64,000 nt of DNA from the NCBI RefSeq assembly GCF_016741875.1, contig NZ_JAERRF010000025.1, positions 58,442 through 122,441 on the forward strand, written 5' to 3'. The number at the start of each line of letters is the position of its first letter. Position 1 is the stretch's first letter. The notes under the pieces are model-generated. The model made no database searches. It was not told where the DNA came from and saw only the letters and a list, made by a program, of their open reading frames with translations. The stretch comes from Streptomyces coffeae (lineage in GTDB: Bacteria; Actinomycetota; Actinomycetes; Streptomycetales; Streptomycetaceae). Shown here piece after piece: positions 53,209-61,550 of this stretch. Both the position numbers and the translations under genes were made by a program.

Positions 53209-55619
53209 ACGACACCACTGACGCACACCAGCGGGCCACCGGGCAGGGCCGGGCACCCGCCCCGGACGGAGCGTGGATCGGCGCCTCGGTCGGCCGCCGG
53301 GAGGATCCCCGGCTGCTCACCGGCCGCGGCCGGTTCACCGACGACATCCAGTTGCCGGGGATGCTGCATGCGCAGTTCGTCCGCGCCACCGTCGCCCATG
53401 CGACCGTCACCGGGATCGATCTGTCGGCGGTGCGTGATGTCCCCGGTGTGGTGGCCGCGTTCACCGCCGAGGACCTGGAGCTCGGTGACATCACGGCCCG
53501 GCTGGAGCGTCCGGCCTCCGAGTTCGTCGCCACCGCCATGCCGGTGCTGGCCCGTGACCGGGTCCGCTTCGTCGGCGAGCCACTGGCCGTCGTGGTGGCC
53601 CGCGACGCGTACGCCGCGGAGGACGGCCTGGAGGCGGCGAAGGTGGCTTACGAGCCCCGCCCGCCGGTGGTCTCCGCCGAACGGGCCCTCGCCCCCGAAG
53701 CGCCTCTGGTCCATGACGAGGCACCGCACAACACCCTGGTGGATGTGTCGATGTTCGCCACCGAGGGCATCGACGCCGTCTTCGACAGCGCCCCGCATGT
53801 GGTGCGGGTGCGAGCCCGGACCGGACGGCAGAACGCGCTGCCGCTGGAGACCCGGGGCGCGGTGGCGAGCTGGGACGCCAAGGAGGAGCAACTGCTCCTG
53901 CACACCTGCACCCAGGTGCCGCACCAGGTCCGCACGGTGGCCGCGCGCTGTCTGCGGCTGGACGAGCGCGCGGTGCGGGTGGTCGTCCCCGACATGGGCG
54001 GTGGTTTCGGCCTCAAGTGCGTGGTGGGGCGCGAGGAGATCGCGGTGGCGGCGGCCGCGCTGCGCCTGCGCCGCCCGGTCAAGTGGATCGAGGACCGCAA
54101 GGACGCCCTGACCGCGTCGTTCCTCGCCCGGGAGCAGCACTACGACGCGCGGGCGGCCTTCGACGCGGACGGCCGGATCCTCGCGCTGGACGCCGACATC
54201 GTGTGCGACATGGGCGCGTACTCGTGCTATCCGTTCACCGCCGGGATCGAACCGCTGATGGCCTCCGCCGAGATGCCCGGGGTGTACAAGGTCCCCGCGT
54301 ACCGGGTACGCGGCCGGGCGGTGACCACCAACAAGGCGCCCACCGCGCCGTACCGCGGAGTCAGCAGACCGCAGTATGTGATGGTCGTGGAGCGGCTCTT
54401 CGAACGCGCCGCCCGGGAGCTGGGGATGGACCCGGTGGAGATCCGGCGGCGCAACGTCATCACCGACTTCCCCTACACCGGCGTCAACCGCGTCACCTAC
54501 GACCCCGGCTCCTACCGGGAGTCGCTGGACCTGTGCGAGCAGGTGGTCAAGGACGAGGGCTGGTACACGGCCCGGGAGGAGGCGGCGACCGAGGGGCGCC
54601 ACCTCGGCATCGGCTACGCGTGTTTCAGCGAGCGCACCGGCTATGGCTCCGCCGCCTTCGCCCAGCGCAAGATGGCGGTGGTCCCGGGCTTCGACATCTC
54701 CGAGATCCGCATGGACACCAGTGGCGCGGTGGTGGTGACCACCGGGACGATGAGCCACGGGCAGAGCCACGAGACCACGATGGCGCAGATCGTGGCCGAT
54801 GAACTCGGCCTGGACATCGCCAAGGTCCGGATCCACCAGGGCGACACCGATCGCGTCACCTACGGCTGGGGCACTTTCGCCTCCCGGTCCATCGCGGTGG
54901 GCGGCAGCGCGGTCCGGCTGGCCGCCGCCAAGCTGGGCGAGAAGCTGTGCCGGATCGCCGCGGCGCGCTGGGAGCTGTCCCCCGACGCGGTGGAGTTGGT
55001 GCCCGGCGGGATCCGCAGACGGGACGGATCGGGCGAGGTGCTGGGGTTCGAGGAACTGGCGGACATCGCCTACCTCAAGGCGCATCTGCTGCCCAAGGAC
55101 GTGGAGCCGGGGCTGTCCGCCACCGCCACCTTCGACGTGTTCAACGACGGCACGTTCTCCAACGCCACCCACGGGGTGGTGGTGGAGCTGCATCCGGGCA
55201 CCGGGCAGGTGGAGATCCTGGCGTATGTGTGCGTCGAGGACTGCGGGGTGGCGATCAACCCCCAGGTGGTCGAGGGCCAGTGCCGCGGCGGTATCGCCCA
55301 GGGCATCGCGGGCGCCCTGTTCGAGCAGGTCACCTATGACGAGCAGGGCGAGCCGTCGGCCACCAGCTTCATGGACTACAAGGTCCCCACCGCATCTGAG
55401 ATCCCGGATGTGCTGATCCGCCATCTCGAGACTCCGTGCGCCTTCACCGAAACGGGGGCCAAGGGCGCGGGCGAGGGCGGGACCATCGGAGCGCCCGCGG
55501 CCGTGCTCAACGCGGTCAACGACGCCCTGCGGTCCACCGGAACCGAACTCGACACCACCCCCATCACCCCGGAGACCGTCCAGCGCGCCTTCGGCCGGAC
55601 CGTGGAGCACACCTCATGA
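53205..55619 (+). CDS. molybdenum hydroxylase large (catalytic) subunit, candidate nicotinate hydroxylase
   Basis: This 804-aa molybdopterin-cytosine-dinucleotide subunit of the xanthine dehydrogenase family has the aldehyde-oxidase hammerhead domain (about 20-140) and the Mo-binding domains (GGGFGLKCVVGREEIAVAAA; PYRGVSRPQ at 382-390; ETGAKGAGEGGTIGAPA with the catalytic Glu757). The loop that carries the active-site Cys in true CO dehydrogenases (AYRCSFR) reads PYRGVSR, so it is not a CO dehydrogenase. Gene context makes hydroxylation of nicotinate at C6 the likely reaction. It overlaps both neighbours by ATGA/GTGA. Confidence 0.88.
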   Translation: MNDTTDAHQRATGQGRAPAPDGAWIGASVGRREDPRLLTGRGRFTDDIQLPGMLHAQFVRATVAHATVTGIDLSAVRDVPGVVAAFTAEDLELGDITARLERPASEFVATAMPVLARDRVRFVGEPLAVVVARDAYAAEDGLEAAKVAYEPRPPVVSAERALAPEAPLVHDEAPHNTLVDVSMFATEGIDAVFDSAPHVVRVRARTGRQNALPLETRGAVASWDAKEEQLLLHTCTQVPHQVRTVAARCLRLDERAVRVVVPDMGGGFGLKCVVGREEIAVAAAALRLRRPVKWIEDRKDALTASFLAREQHYDARAAFDADGRILALDADIVCDMGAYSCYPFTAGIEPLMASAEMPGVYKVPAYRVRGRAVTTNKAPTAPYRGVSRPQYVMVVERLFERAARELGMDPVEIRRRNVITDFPYTGVNRVTYDPGSYRESLDLCEQVVKDEGWYTAREEAATEGRHLGIGYACFSERTGYGSAAFAQRKMAVVPGFDISEIRMDTSGAVVVTTGTMSHGQSHETTMAQIVADELGLDIAKVRIHQGDTDRVTYGWGTFASRSIAVGGSAVRLAAAKLGEKLCRIAAARWELSPDAVELVPGGIRRRDGSGEVLGFEELADIAYLKAHLLPKDVEPGLSATATFDVFNDGTFSNATHGVVVELHPGTGQVEILAYVCVEDCGVAINPQVVEGQCRGGIAQGIAGALFEQVTYDEQGEPSATSFMDYKVPTASEIPDVLIRHLETPCAFTETGAKGAGEGGTIGAPAAVLNAVNDALRSTGTELDTTPITPETVQRAFGRTVEHTS

Positions 55620-56113
55620 CCGACACCGCCCCGCGGGAGCGGCAGCTCATCACGCTCGACGTCAACGGGGAGCGCCATGAGCTGCTGATCGAGCCGCGCC
55701 GCACCCTCGTCGACGCCCTCCGCCACGATCTGCTGCTGACCGGCACCCACGTCGGCTGCGAACACGGCATCTGCGGCGCCTGCACCGTCCTGGTCGACGG
55801 ACGCCCGGCCCGCGCCTGTCTGATGTTCGCCGCCCAGGCCGAGGGAGCCCAGATCCGCACGGTCGAATCCCTGGACGACGAAGGCGAACTCAGCGATCTG
55901 CAAAGAGCGTTCACCGAACATCACGGGTTGCAGTGCGGTTTCTGCACCCCCGGTTTCCTGATGCTCGCCGAGGGTTTTCTCGCCGAGCGCCCGGAGGCGA
56001 CCAAGGAGGAGATCCGCGAGGTCGTGGCATCCAATCTGTGCCGCTGCACCGGCTACCAGACCATCGTCGAGGCAATCGACGACTGCGCCGCCCGGCGCCG
56101 GAAGGAGATGTAG
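55616..56113 (+). CDS. molybdenum hydroxylase 2Fe-2S (small) subunit
   Basis: This 165-aa CoxS-type subunit carries two 2Fe-2S clusters. The plant-type ligands are Cys48, 53, 56 and 68 (GCEHGICGAC and RAC), and the second set is Cys107, 110, 142 and 144 (QCGFC and LCRC). It relays electrons from the Mo site to FAD. It starts at ATGA within the large-subunit stop, and the CoxG-like gene begins directly after its TAG. Confidence 0.93.
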   Translation: MTDTAPRERQLITLDVNGERHELLIEPRRTLVDALRHDLLLTGTHVGCEHGICGACTVLVDGRPARACLMFAAQAEGAQIRTVESLDDEGELSDLQRAFTEHHGLQCGFCTPGFLMLAEGFLAERPEATKEEIREVVASNLCRCTGYQTIVEAIDDCAARRRKEM

Positions 56114-56806
56114 ATGCACCTGTCCAACACGGTCCCGGTCCCGGCGCCGCCGGAGGCGGTGTTCGCCCTCGTCAACGATGTGGAGCGGGTCGCCTCCTGT
56201 ATGCCGGGCGCCACCCTCGACGGCCGCGACGGCGACACCTGGCGCGGCCGGGTGAAGGTCAGGGTCGGCCCCATCACGGCCGCCTACGCGGGCACGGTCC
56301 GCTTCCTGGAGGTCGACACCGAGCGGCGTCGGCTGCGGGTGCAGGCGCAGGGCGCGGACGAGCACGGCAATGGCGACGCGGAGGCCGAAGTCACCCTGGA
56401 AGTGGCGCAGGCCGCGGAGGGGGCCCGGCTGGACATCTCCACCGACCTCGTCATCCGCGGCAAGATCGCCCAGTTCGGCAAGGGCGCGATCGGGGCGGTC
56501 TCCGACCGGATCCTCCAGCAGTTCGCACAGAACCTCGGCGGGCTGCTGGACCAGGACCGGGCCGCCGCCGCATCAGGGGCCCCGGCCCCCGCCGCCACGT
56601 CCGCCACCGCTTCCGTCCCCGTCTCCCGTCCGCCCGCGCCCGCCGCGGACGCCGAGCTCGACGGGCTGTCGCTGATCGTCGGTCCGGTGCTCGCCAAGTA
56701 CGGGCCGCTGGCCGCGGCGTTCGCCTTCGGCCTGTTCGAGGGCTGGCTGCTGGGGCGGCTGACCACCCAGGAGAAGCAGTTGCGCGCGGCGGGGAGGATC
56801 CGATGA
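56114..56806 (+). CDS. CoxG-like SRPBCC protein with C-terminal membrane segment
   Basis: This 230-aa protein has an SRPBCC/START-like domain of the CoxG type (about 1-145: VPVPAPPEAVFALVNDVERV, CMPGATLDGRDGDTWRGRV), a Pro/Ala-rich linker, and a hydrophobic stretch (about 195-218) that may attach it to the membrane. CoxG proteins are thought to dock or mature molybdenum hydroxylases. It sits directly after the small subunit with no gap and overlaps the next gene by ATGA. Confidence 0.85.
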   Translation: MHLSNTVPVPAPPEAVFALVNDVERVASCMPGATLDGRDGDTWRGRVKVRVGPITAAYAGTVRFLEVDTERRRLRVQAQGADEHGNGDAEAEVTLEVAQAAEGARLDISTDLVIRGKIAQFGKGAIGAVSDRILQQFAQNLGGLLDQDRAAAASGAPAPAATSATASVPVSRPPAPAADAELDGLSLIVGPVLAKYGPLAAAFAFGLFEGWLLGRLTTQEKQLRAAGRIR

Positions 56807-57477
56807 GCGCAAGCACCTACGGCGAGGAGACCGACCGCACCTACCAGCGGGCCGGGTTCGGCGCGTCCGTGCGCCGCGGCAGCCGCCCCGCCGTGGTGGT
56901 CGTGGATCTGACCCGTGGCTTCACCGAGGACACCTTCCCCACCGGGGCCGATCTGACGGAGGCGGTGGCCGCCACCTCGGCGCTGATCGAGGCGGCCCGT
57001 CCGGCCGCCGTGCCGGTGTTCTTCACCGCCATCGCCTACTCCCCGGCGGAGGCCGCCGGGGACGCGGTCGCCTGGCTGCGCAAGGCACCAGGGATGCGGG
57101 CGATGGCGGAGGGCAGTGACGCGGTGGCGCTCGACCCTCGGCTGCCGCGGCGGGAAGGGGATCACCTGGTGGTGAAGAAGGGCGCCTCGGCGTTCTTCGG
57201 CACCTCGCTCGCCGCGATGCTGACCGGTCTGGGCCGCGACACCGTCCTGGTGTGCGGGGCGACCACGAGCGGCTGTGTCCGGGCCACCGCGGTCGACGCC
57301 GTGCAGTCCGGCTTCGATGTGCTGGTGCCCCGCGAGTGTGTCGGGGACCGCGCGGCCGGTCCGCACGACGCCGCTCTCTTCGACATCCAGGCCAAGTACG
57401 GCGATGTCATCGATCTCGCGGAGGCCACCGGCTATCTCGGCCGGCTGCCCGCCGCCCGTCCCGCCCCGGTTTCGTGA
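56803..57477 (+). CDS. nicF: isochorismatase-family maleamate amidohydrolase
   Basis: This 224-aa cysteine hydrolase has the triad Asp35 (VVVDLTRGF), Lys125 (VVKKGASAFFGT) and Cys158 (GATTSGCVRATAVDA). The family includes isochorismatases, nicotinamidases and maleamate amidase. In this cluster the expected reaction is maleamate to maleate plus ammonia. A nicotinamidase feeding nicotinate into the pathway is the main alternative. Its ATG overlaps the CoxG-like stop. Confidence 0.85.
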   Translation: MSASTYGEETDRTYQRAGFGASVRRGSRPAVVVVDLTRGFTEDTFPTGADLTEAVAATSALIEAARPAAVPVFFTAIAYSPAEAAGDAVAWLRKAPGMRAMAEGSDAVALDPRLPRREGDHLVVKKGASAFFGTSLAAMLTGLGRDTVLVCGATTSGCVRATAVDAVQSGFDVLVPRECVGDRAAGPHDAALFDIQAKYGDVIDLAEATGYLGRLPAARPAPVS

Positions 57478-57500
57478 CCGGCCGTCCCCAGGAGGTGCCC

Positions 57501-58343
57501 GTGCCCGAGCGGTCCGTCCTTCAGTCCGCGCTCGCCGATCTGGCCGATGTGCCCGCCACCGGGCGGTGGGTCCGCTCCGGCCGGACGCGGCTGCATGTGC
57601 TCGACTACGGCGGTGCCGGGGTGCCGCTGATCGTGCTGCCCGGGATCACCTCACCCGCCATCACCATGGACTTCGTCGCCCGTGAACTGGTGGGCACCGT
57701 ACGCCCGTTGGTGGTCGACGTCCGCGGGCGGGGGCTGTCCGACGCGGGCGGCGGGTACGGCCTGGAGGAGTACGCCGAGGACACCGAGGCGGTGGCGCGC
57801 GGGCTGGGTCTTGACCGTCCGCTGCTGCTCGGCCACTCCATGGGCGCGCGGATCGCGGCGGTGGTCGCGGCCCGCGGCAAGGTGGCGCTCCGGGGCACCG
57901 TCCTGGTGGATCCGCCGATGAGCGGGCCGGGCCGGGGGCCGTATCCGACGACCCTGGAGACCTTTCTCGGCCAGCTGGACCAGGCGCTGCGCGGCACCGA
58001 CGCGGACGAGGTGGCCCGTGCCTGGCCACGGTGGCCGCGGCGGGAGCAGGAGCTGCGGGCCCGCTGGCTGTCGAGCTGCGCCCGGGAGGCGATCGCCGCC
58101 ACCCACCGCGGTTTCGAGACCGAGGACTTCTTCGACTGGTGGCCCTCGGTGCCCGGCCCCACGGCGCTGCTCCACGGCGCGGAGAGCCCCGTGGTCACGA
58201 GGAGGGACGCGGAGGAGGCCGCCCGGATGAATCCTCCGGCGCGTCTGACGGCGATTCCCGGAGCGGGCCACATGGTGTTCTGGGACAGCCCGGCCGCCGC
58301 GACCGGGGCCGTCCGTGAGGCCTCACGCCCCATGCTGGCGTGA
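57501..58343 (+). CDS. nicD: alpha/beta hydrolase, probable N-formylmaleamate deformylase
   Basis: This 280-aa hydrolase has the nucleophile elbow GHSMGA (Ser113), a probable acid near Asp137 (VLVDPPM), and catalytic His257 (GAGHMVFWDSP). NicD hydrolyses N-formylmaleamate to maleamate and formate, the step between NicX and NicF, and both flank it here. I chose GTG 57501 because AGGAGG ends five bases upstream; in-frame GTGs at 57474 and 57495 are less well placed. Confidence 0.85.
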   Translation: MPERSVLQSALADLADVPATGRWVRSGRTRLHVLDYGGAGVPLIVLPGITSPAITMDFVARELVGTVRPLVVDVRGRGLSDAGGGYGLEEYAEDTEAVARGLGLDRPLLLGHSMGARIAAVVAARGKVALRGTVLVDPPMSGPGRGPYPTTLETFLGQLDQALRGTDADEVARAWPRWPRREQELRARWLSSCAREAIAATHRGFETEDFFDWWPSVPGPTALLHGAESPVVTRRDAEEAARMNPPARLTAIPGAGHMVFWDSPAAATGAVREASRPMLA

Positions 58344-58393
58344 GGGTGCGGTACTCGCCGGGAGAAGAACGCGACACGGGTCGGAGCCGGATC

Positions 58394-58405
58394 ATCACCC
58401 GTGAT
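58394..58405. promoter_or_regulatory. palindrome upstream of the MarR gene
   Basis: ATCAC-CC-GTGAT is a perfect 5-bp-arm palindrome 12 bases before the MarR start. It could serve autoregulation. It does not resemble the paired sites upstream of nicX, which weakens the case for one shared regulator. Confidence 0.4.
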
Positions 58406-58416
58406 TGAGTGAGGCC

Positions 58417-58899
58417 ATGTCTGACGAAACCGCACCTGCCGAGTCCTCTCTGCCGATAACTCCCGCCGCCCTGACCGCCGCCCCCGGCTATCAGGTCCGC
58501 CGTCTGTACCAGGCGTATCTGGCGGTGTGGGTGCGCGCGGTCGACCCGACGCTGACCGGTCCGCAGTTCGCGGTGCTCACGGCGGTGGACGCGGCGCCGG
58601 GCCGCGACCAGCGGTCGATGGCGTCGGCGGTGGCCCTGGACACCTCGACCATGGCGGATGTGGCCCGGCGGCTGGAGAACCGGGGGCTGCTCACCCGGCG
58701 GACCGCGGCCGAGGACGCCCGCCGCAAGCTGCTCTTTCTGACGGAGGAGGGCGAACGCACCCTCCGGGCGGCCAATGAACGCGCCCGCGCCCTCGACGAG
58801 CGGCTGATGGAGCAGTACGGACCGGAGCGGCGCGCAGAACTCATGCACCTGCTGACGTCCCTCGCCGATCACTGGGAGGGGCTGACCGAGGAGCCGTAA
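58417..58899 (+). CDS. nicR: MarR family transcriptional regulator
   Basis: This 160-aa winged-helix protein has helices YQVRRLYQAYLAVWVRAV and the recognition region SMASAVALDTSTMADVARRL, followed by the wing (TRRTAAEDARRKLLFLTEEG). The order matches MarR repressors that respond to aromatic acids. Pseudomonas NicR is a MarR protein that represses nic genes and responds to 6-hydroxynicotinate. Position inside the cluster supports the same role here. ATG 58417 has GAGTGAGG just upstream. Confidence 0.82.
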   Translation: MSDETAPAESSLPITPAALTAAPGYQVRRLYQAYLAVWVRAVDPTLTGPQFAVLTAVDAAPGRDQRSMASAVALDTSTMADVARRLENRGLLTRRTAAEDARRKLLFLTEEGERTLRAANERARALDERLMEQYGPERRAELMHLLTSLADHWEGLTEEP

Positions 58900-58963
58900 C
58901 ACCGCTCGCCACCACGGCATGGGGTGTGACGGCTCCCTCGTGACGAATTCCATGGAGGACCTC

Positions 58964-59716
58964 ATGCCGGATCATCACATAGGGCTGATCGTGCCCAGCT
59001 CGAACCTGACGATGGAGACCGAGCTGCCGCGGATGCTGCGCGCCCGCGAGCGCGTGGCCCCCGAGGACCGCTTTGTGTTCCACAGCAGCCGGATGCGGAT
59101 GCGGCATGTCACGCCCGAGCAACTGCGGGAGATGAACGCACAGACCGAGCGGGCCGCCCTCGAACTGGCCGACGCCCGGCCCGATGTGGTCGCCTCGGCC
59201 TGTCTGGTGGCCCTGATGGCGCAGGGTCCCGGCCATCACGAAGTGGCGGAGGCGGAGATCGCCGCGGTCCTCGACGGCCAGGGGGCGAAGGCGCCGGTGG
59301 TCTCCAGCGCGGGCGCCCTGCTCAGCGGGATCGCGGCGCTCGGCGCCCGGCGGGTGGCCATCGTGACCCCGTACATGAAGCAGCTCACCTGTCTGGTGGC
59401 CGGATGCATCGAGGCCGCGGGGGTCGAGGTGGTTGACGCGCTGAGCCTGGAGGTGCCCGACAACCTGGCGGTCGCCCGGCTCGATCCGGCGGATCTGCGC
59501 GAGCACTGGAAGCGGCTGCGGCTGGACGGCGCGGACGCGCTGGTGCTGTCGGCGTGTGTGCAGATGCCGTCCCTCGCGGCAATCCAGGCGGTCGAGGACG
59601 AGGCCGGACTGCCGGTGCTGTCGGCCGCGACCGCCACCGCCTTCCGGGTGCTCGACGCGCTCGGTCTGCCGACGGTGGTGCCGGACGCGGGACGGCTGCT
59701 CAGCGGCGCCCTATGA
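58964..59716 (+). CDS. nicE: maleate cis-trans isomerase
   Basis: This 250-aa Asp/Glu-racemase-superfamily enzyme has two catalytic cysteines, Cys80 (ASACLVALMAQG) and Cys198 (LSACVQMPSL), and the start HHIGLIVPSSNLTMETELP. It isomerises maleate to fumarate, the last step that feeds the pathway into the TCA cycle. GGAGG lies five bases before ATG 58964; a longer frame from 58919 is less likely. A stem-loop follows the stop, so this is the last gene of the cluster. Confidence 0.9.
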   Translation: MPDHHIGLIVPSSNLTMETELPRMLRARERVAPEDRFVFHSSRMRMRHVTPEQLREMNAQTERAALELADARPDVVASACLVALMAQGPGHHEVAEAEIAAVLDGQGAKAPVVSSAGALLSGIAALGARRVAIVTPYMKQLTCLVAGCIEAAGVEVVDALSLEVPDNLAVARLDPADLREHWKRLRLDGADALVLSACVQMPSLAAIQAVEDEAGLPVLSAATATAFRVLDALGLPTVVPDAGRLLSGAL

Positions 59717-59750
59717 GCACCGCCACCTTCCGATGACGAGGGCGGCCGCA

Positions 59751-59774
59751 CCCTGACGCCACGGGCGGTCAGGG
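59751..59774. terminator. hairpin ending the nicotinate cluster
   Basis: CCCTGACGCC pairs with GGCGGTCAGGG (one bulge) around a 3-base loop. It overlaps the stop of the convergent CGNR gene and lies 35 bases after nicE, so it probably terminates both transcripts. Confidence 0.65.
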
Positions 59775-60383
59775 CGCGGTGGCCGCGCGGGCCCGGCGGC
59801 GTGCGGCCTTGGCGCTGTTGCCGCAGCGCCGCATGGAGCACCACCGGCGCCGTCCGCCGCCGGGATCGAGATAGACCATCGAGCACAGCTCCGCCTCGCA
59901 TACCCGCAGGGCGCCGCGCCGCTCGGGATCGCCCACCACCGCGATGAGGTCGCGGACGACGGCCGACTGCGCCTCCCGGCCGGACAGCGGGCGGGTCACC
60001 GCCTCCACTCCGGTGCCGGATCCGGGGATCCGCAGCTTCGGCTGCGGTGGCACCGGGCGGGCCCGGGCGTTGAGCAGGGTCACCGACTCCGGCCGGGGCG
60101 CCTGGTCGTGGAGCACGGCGGCCACCACGTCGTAGGACGCCTCACGCACCGTGTGCAGTTCGGCGAGGAGGCGGTCGGTGAACGCGTCGTCCCCGAGCCG
60201 CAGGCCCACGCCGTCGCACCAGTCGCGCAACCGGTCGAGTGTGCCGAGCCGTTCGACCGGGGTGGTGGTCCGGCGGCCAAGGGTGGCGATGAGATTCAAC
60301 GCGAGGCTGCCCCCGTCGAAGCGCAGCGCGCGCAGCTGGGCGGTCACTCGCGTCCGGGGAAATCGCTCCGTGGTGGCGTCCAT
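59769..60383 (-). CDS. CGNR zinc-finger (ABATE-domain) regulator
   Basis: This 204-aa protein has an ABATE-like helical domain (about 20-130, FDGGSLALNLIATLG at its start) and a C-terminal CGNR zinc finger with Cys ligands in CEAELCSMVYLD and WCSMRRCGNSAKA. These are treated as transcriptional regulators. ATG 60383 begins MDATTERF; an in-frame ATG at 60404 adds seven residues. It is divergent from the ketopantoate-reductase-like gene, 44 bases away, and may regulate it. Confidence 0.87.
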   Translation of the reverse strand: MDATTERFPRTRVTAQLRALRFDGGSLALNLIATLGRRTTTPVERLGTLDRLRDWCDGVGLRLGDDAFTDRLLAELHTVREASYDVVAAVLHDQAPRPESVTLLNARARPVPPQPKLRIPGSGTGVEAVTRPLSGREAQSAVVRDLIAVVGDPERRGALRVCEAELCSMVYLDPGGGRRRWCSMRRCGNSAKAARRRARAATAP

Positions 60384-60427
60384 CGCTATAAAGTAACCCC
60401 TCATACGGTTATCAAGGAGGGGTTGTC

Positions 60428-61363
60428 ATGCGGATTGCCGTGGTCGGGGCAGGGGGCGTCGGCGGATATTTCGGCGCGCGGCTGGCCGCCGCCGGAAACG
60501 ACGTCACGTTTGTCGCTCGGGGCGGCCATCTCGCCGCGATCCGGGAGAAGGGGCTCACGGTGCGCAGTCCGCTGGGCGAGCTGCGCGTGGCGCCCGGCGC
60601 GGTGGTTCCGGCCATCGCGGACGTCGAGGGGGCGGATCTGGTCCTGGTGGCGGTGAAGCTATGGGACACCGAGGACGTGGCGCGGCAGTTGCGCTCCCTC
60701 GCCGAGAGCGGGACGGCCGTCATCTCGCTCCAGAACGGCGTCCAGAAGGACACCGTGCTGCGCCGCCACCTTCCTCAGGAGTCGGTGCTGGGCGGGGTCT
60801 GCTACATCTCGGCGTTCATCGAGGAACCGGGAGTCGTGGCACACAACGGCACCCTGCAACGGATGGTGTTCGGCGCGTACGGCGGCAAGGAGTCCGGTCC
60901 GGCCCGCGCCCTGCTCGACCGCTGTCTGGAAGCGGGAATCGACGCGGAGCTCAGCGCGGACATCGAGCGGGTGATCTGGGAGAAGTTCGTGTTCCTGGTG
61001 GGGCTGTCGGCGACGACGGCGGCCGTGCGGCAGCCCATCGGCGTGGTCCGCGGCGAGGCCGGATCGCGGTCCCTGCTGCACGATGTGATGCGCGAGGTGG
61101 TCGCGGTGGGACGAGCCAAGGGGGTCGCCCTGGACTCCGGCTTCGCCGATGACCGCCTCGCCTTCTGCGACACCCTGCCCCCGTCCATGACCTCCTCGAT
61201 GCACAACGATCTGGAACGGGGCCACCGGCTCGAACTGGCCTGGCTCAGCGGTGCTGTGGCCGCGCTCGGCGAGGAACTGGGGATCGCGACACCGCGCAAC
61301 CGCGCGGTCGCCGACATCCTCTCGCCGTACGCGCTGGGCGCACCGGCCGTCCCGGAGGCATAG
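60428..61363 (+). CDS. ketopantoate reductase family protein (PanE/ApbA)
   Basis: This 311-aa protein has the Rossmann motif at the N-terminus (IAVVGAGGVGGYFGARLAAA), the catalytic Lys region (LVLVAVKLWDTEDVARQL), ISLQNGVQKD, and a C-terminal helical domain (IWEKFVFLVGLSATTA; SSMHNDLERG). PanE reduces 2-dehydropantoate to pantoate with NADPH for coenzyme A. Many paralogues act on other 2-oxoacids, so the substrate is open. AAGGAGGGG precedes the ATG. Confidence 0.88.
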   Translation: MRIAVVGAGGVGGYFGARLAAAGNDVTFVARGGHLAAIREKGLTVRSPLGELRVAPGAVVPAIADVEGADLVLVAVKLWDTEDVARQLRSLAESGTAVISLQNGVQKDTVLRRHLPQESVLGGVCYISAFIEEPGVVAHNGTLQRMVFGAYGGKESGPARALLDRCLEAGIDAELSADIERVIWEKFVFLVGLSATTAAVRQPIGVVRGEAGSRSLLHDVMREVVAVGRAKGVALDSGFADDRLAFCDTLPPSMTSSMHNDLERGHRLELAWLSGAVAALGEELGIATPRNRAVADILSPYALGAPAVPEA

Positions 61364-61459
61364 CGCACATCGGACCGGGCCGCGTGGTGGGTGCCGTGGC
61401 CCGGTCGGATCCGATCATTGAAACGATCAAACCATCATGAACCGCCGCCGCGCCGACCC

Positions 61460-61488
61460 TTGACGCTCCCTCATCGGGTCCGTAACTT
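61460..61488 (+). promoter_or_regulatory. promoter of the GH3 beta-glucosidase gene
   Basis: TTGACG (61460-61465), a 17-base spacer, then TAACTT (61483-61488) match a HrdB-type promoter well. The predicted start lies near 61495, inside the palindrome described in the next entry. Confidence 0.6.
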
Positions 61489-61491
61489 CGA

Positions 61492-61504
61492 TTCAACTTT
61501 TGAA
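61492..61504. promoter_or_regulatory. candidate operator of the GH3 gene
   Basis: TTCAA-CTT-TTGAA is a perfect palindrome covering the expected transcription start. A second, looser one (TTGA-AACGA-TCAA, 61418-61430) lies upstream of the promoter. Both could bind a LacI- or ROK-type sugar regulator; none is encoded in the window next to it. Confidence 0.45.
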
Positions 61505-61550
61505 GATCCACCCGTCGACAGCACTCACTGCTCTTCAAGGGACGAAGGCC

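Noticed and set aside
53205..55619. Identification of the molybdenum hydroxylase as carbon monoxide dehydrogenase
   Set aside because: The gene order resembles cox clusters and a CoxG-like gene follows, but the active-site Cys motif AYRCSFR is PYRGVSR, and the surrounding genes form a nicotinate pathway.
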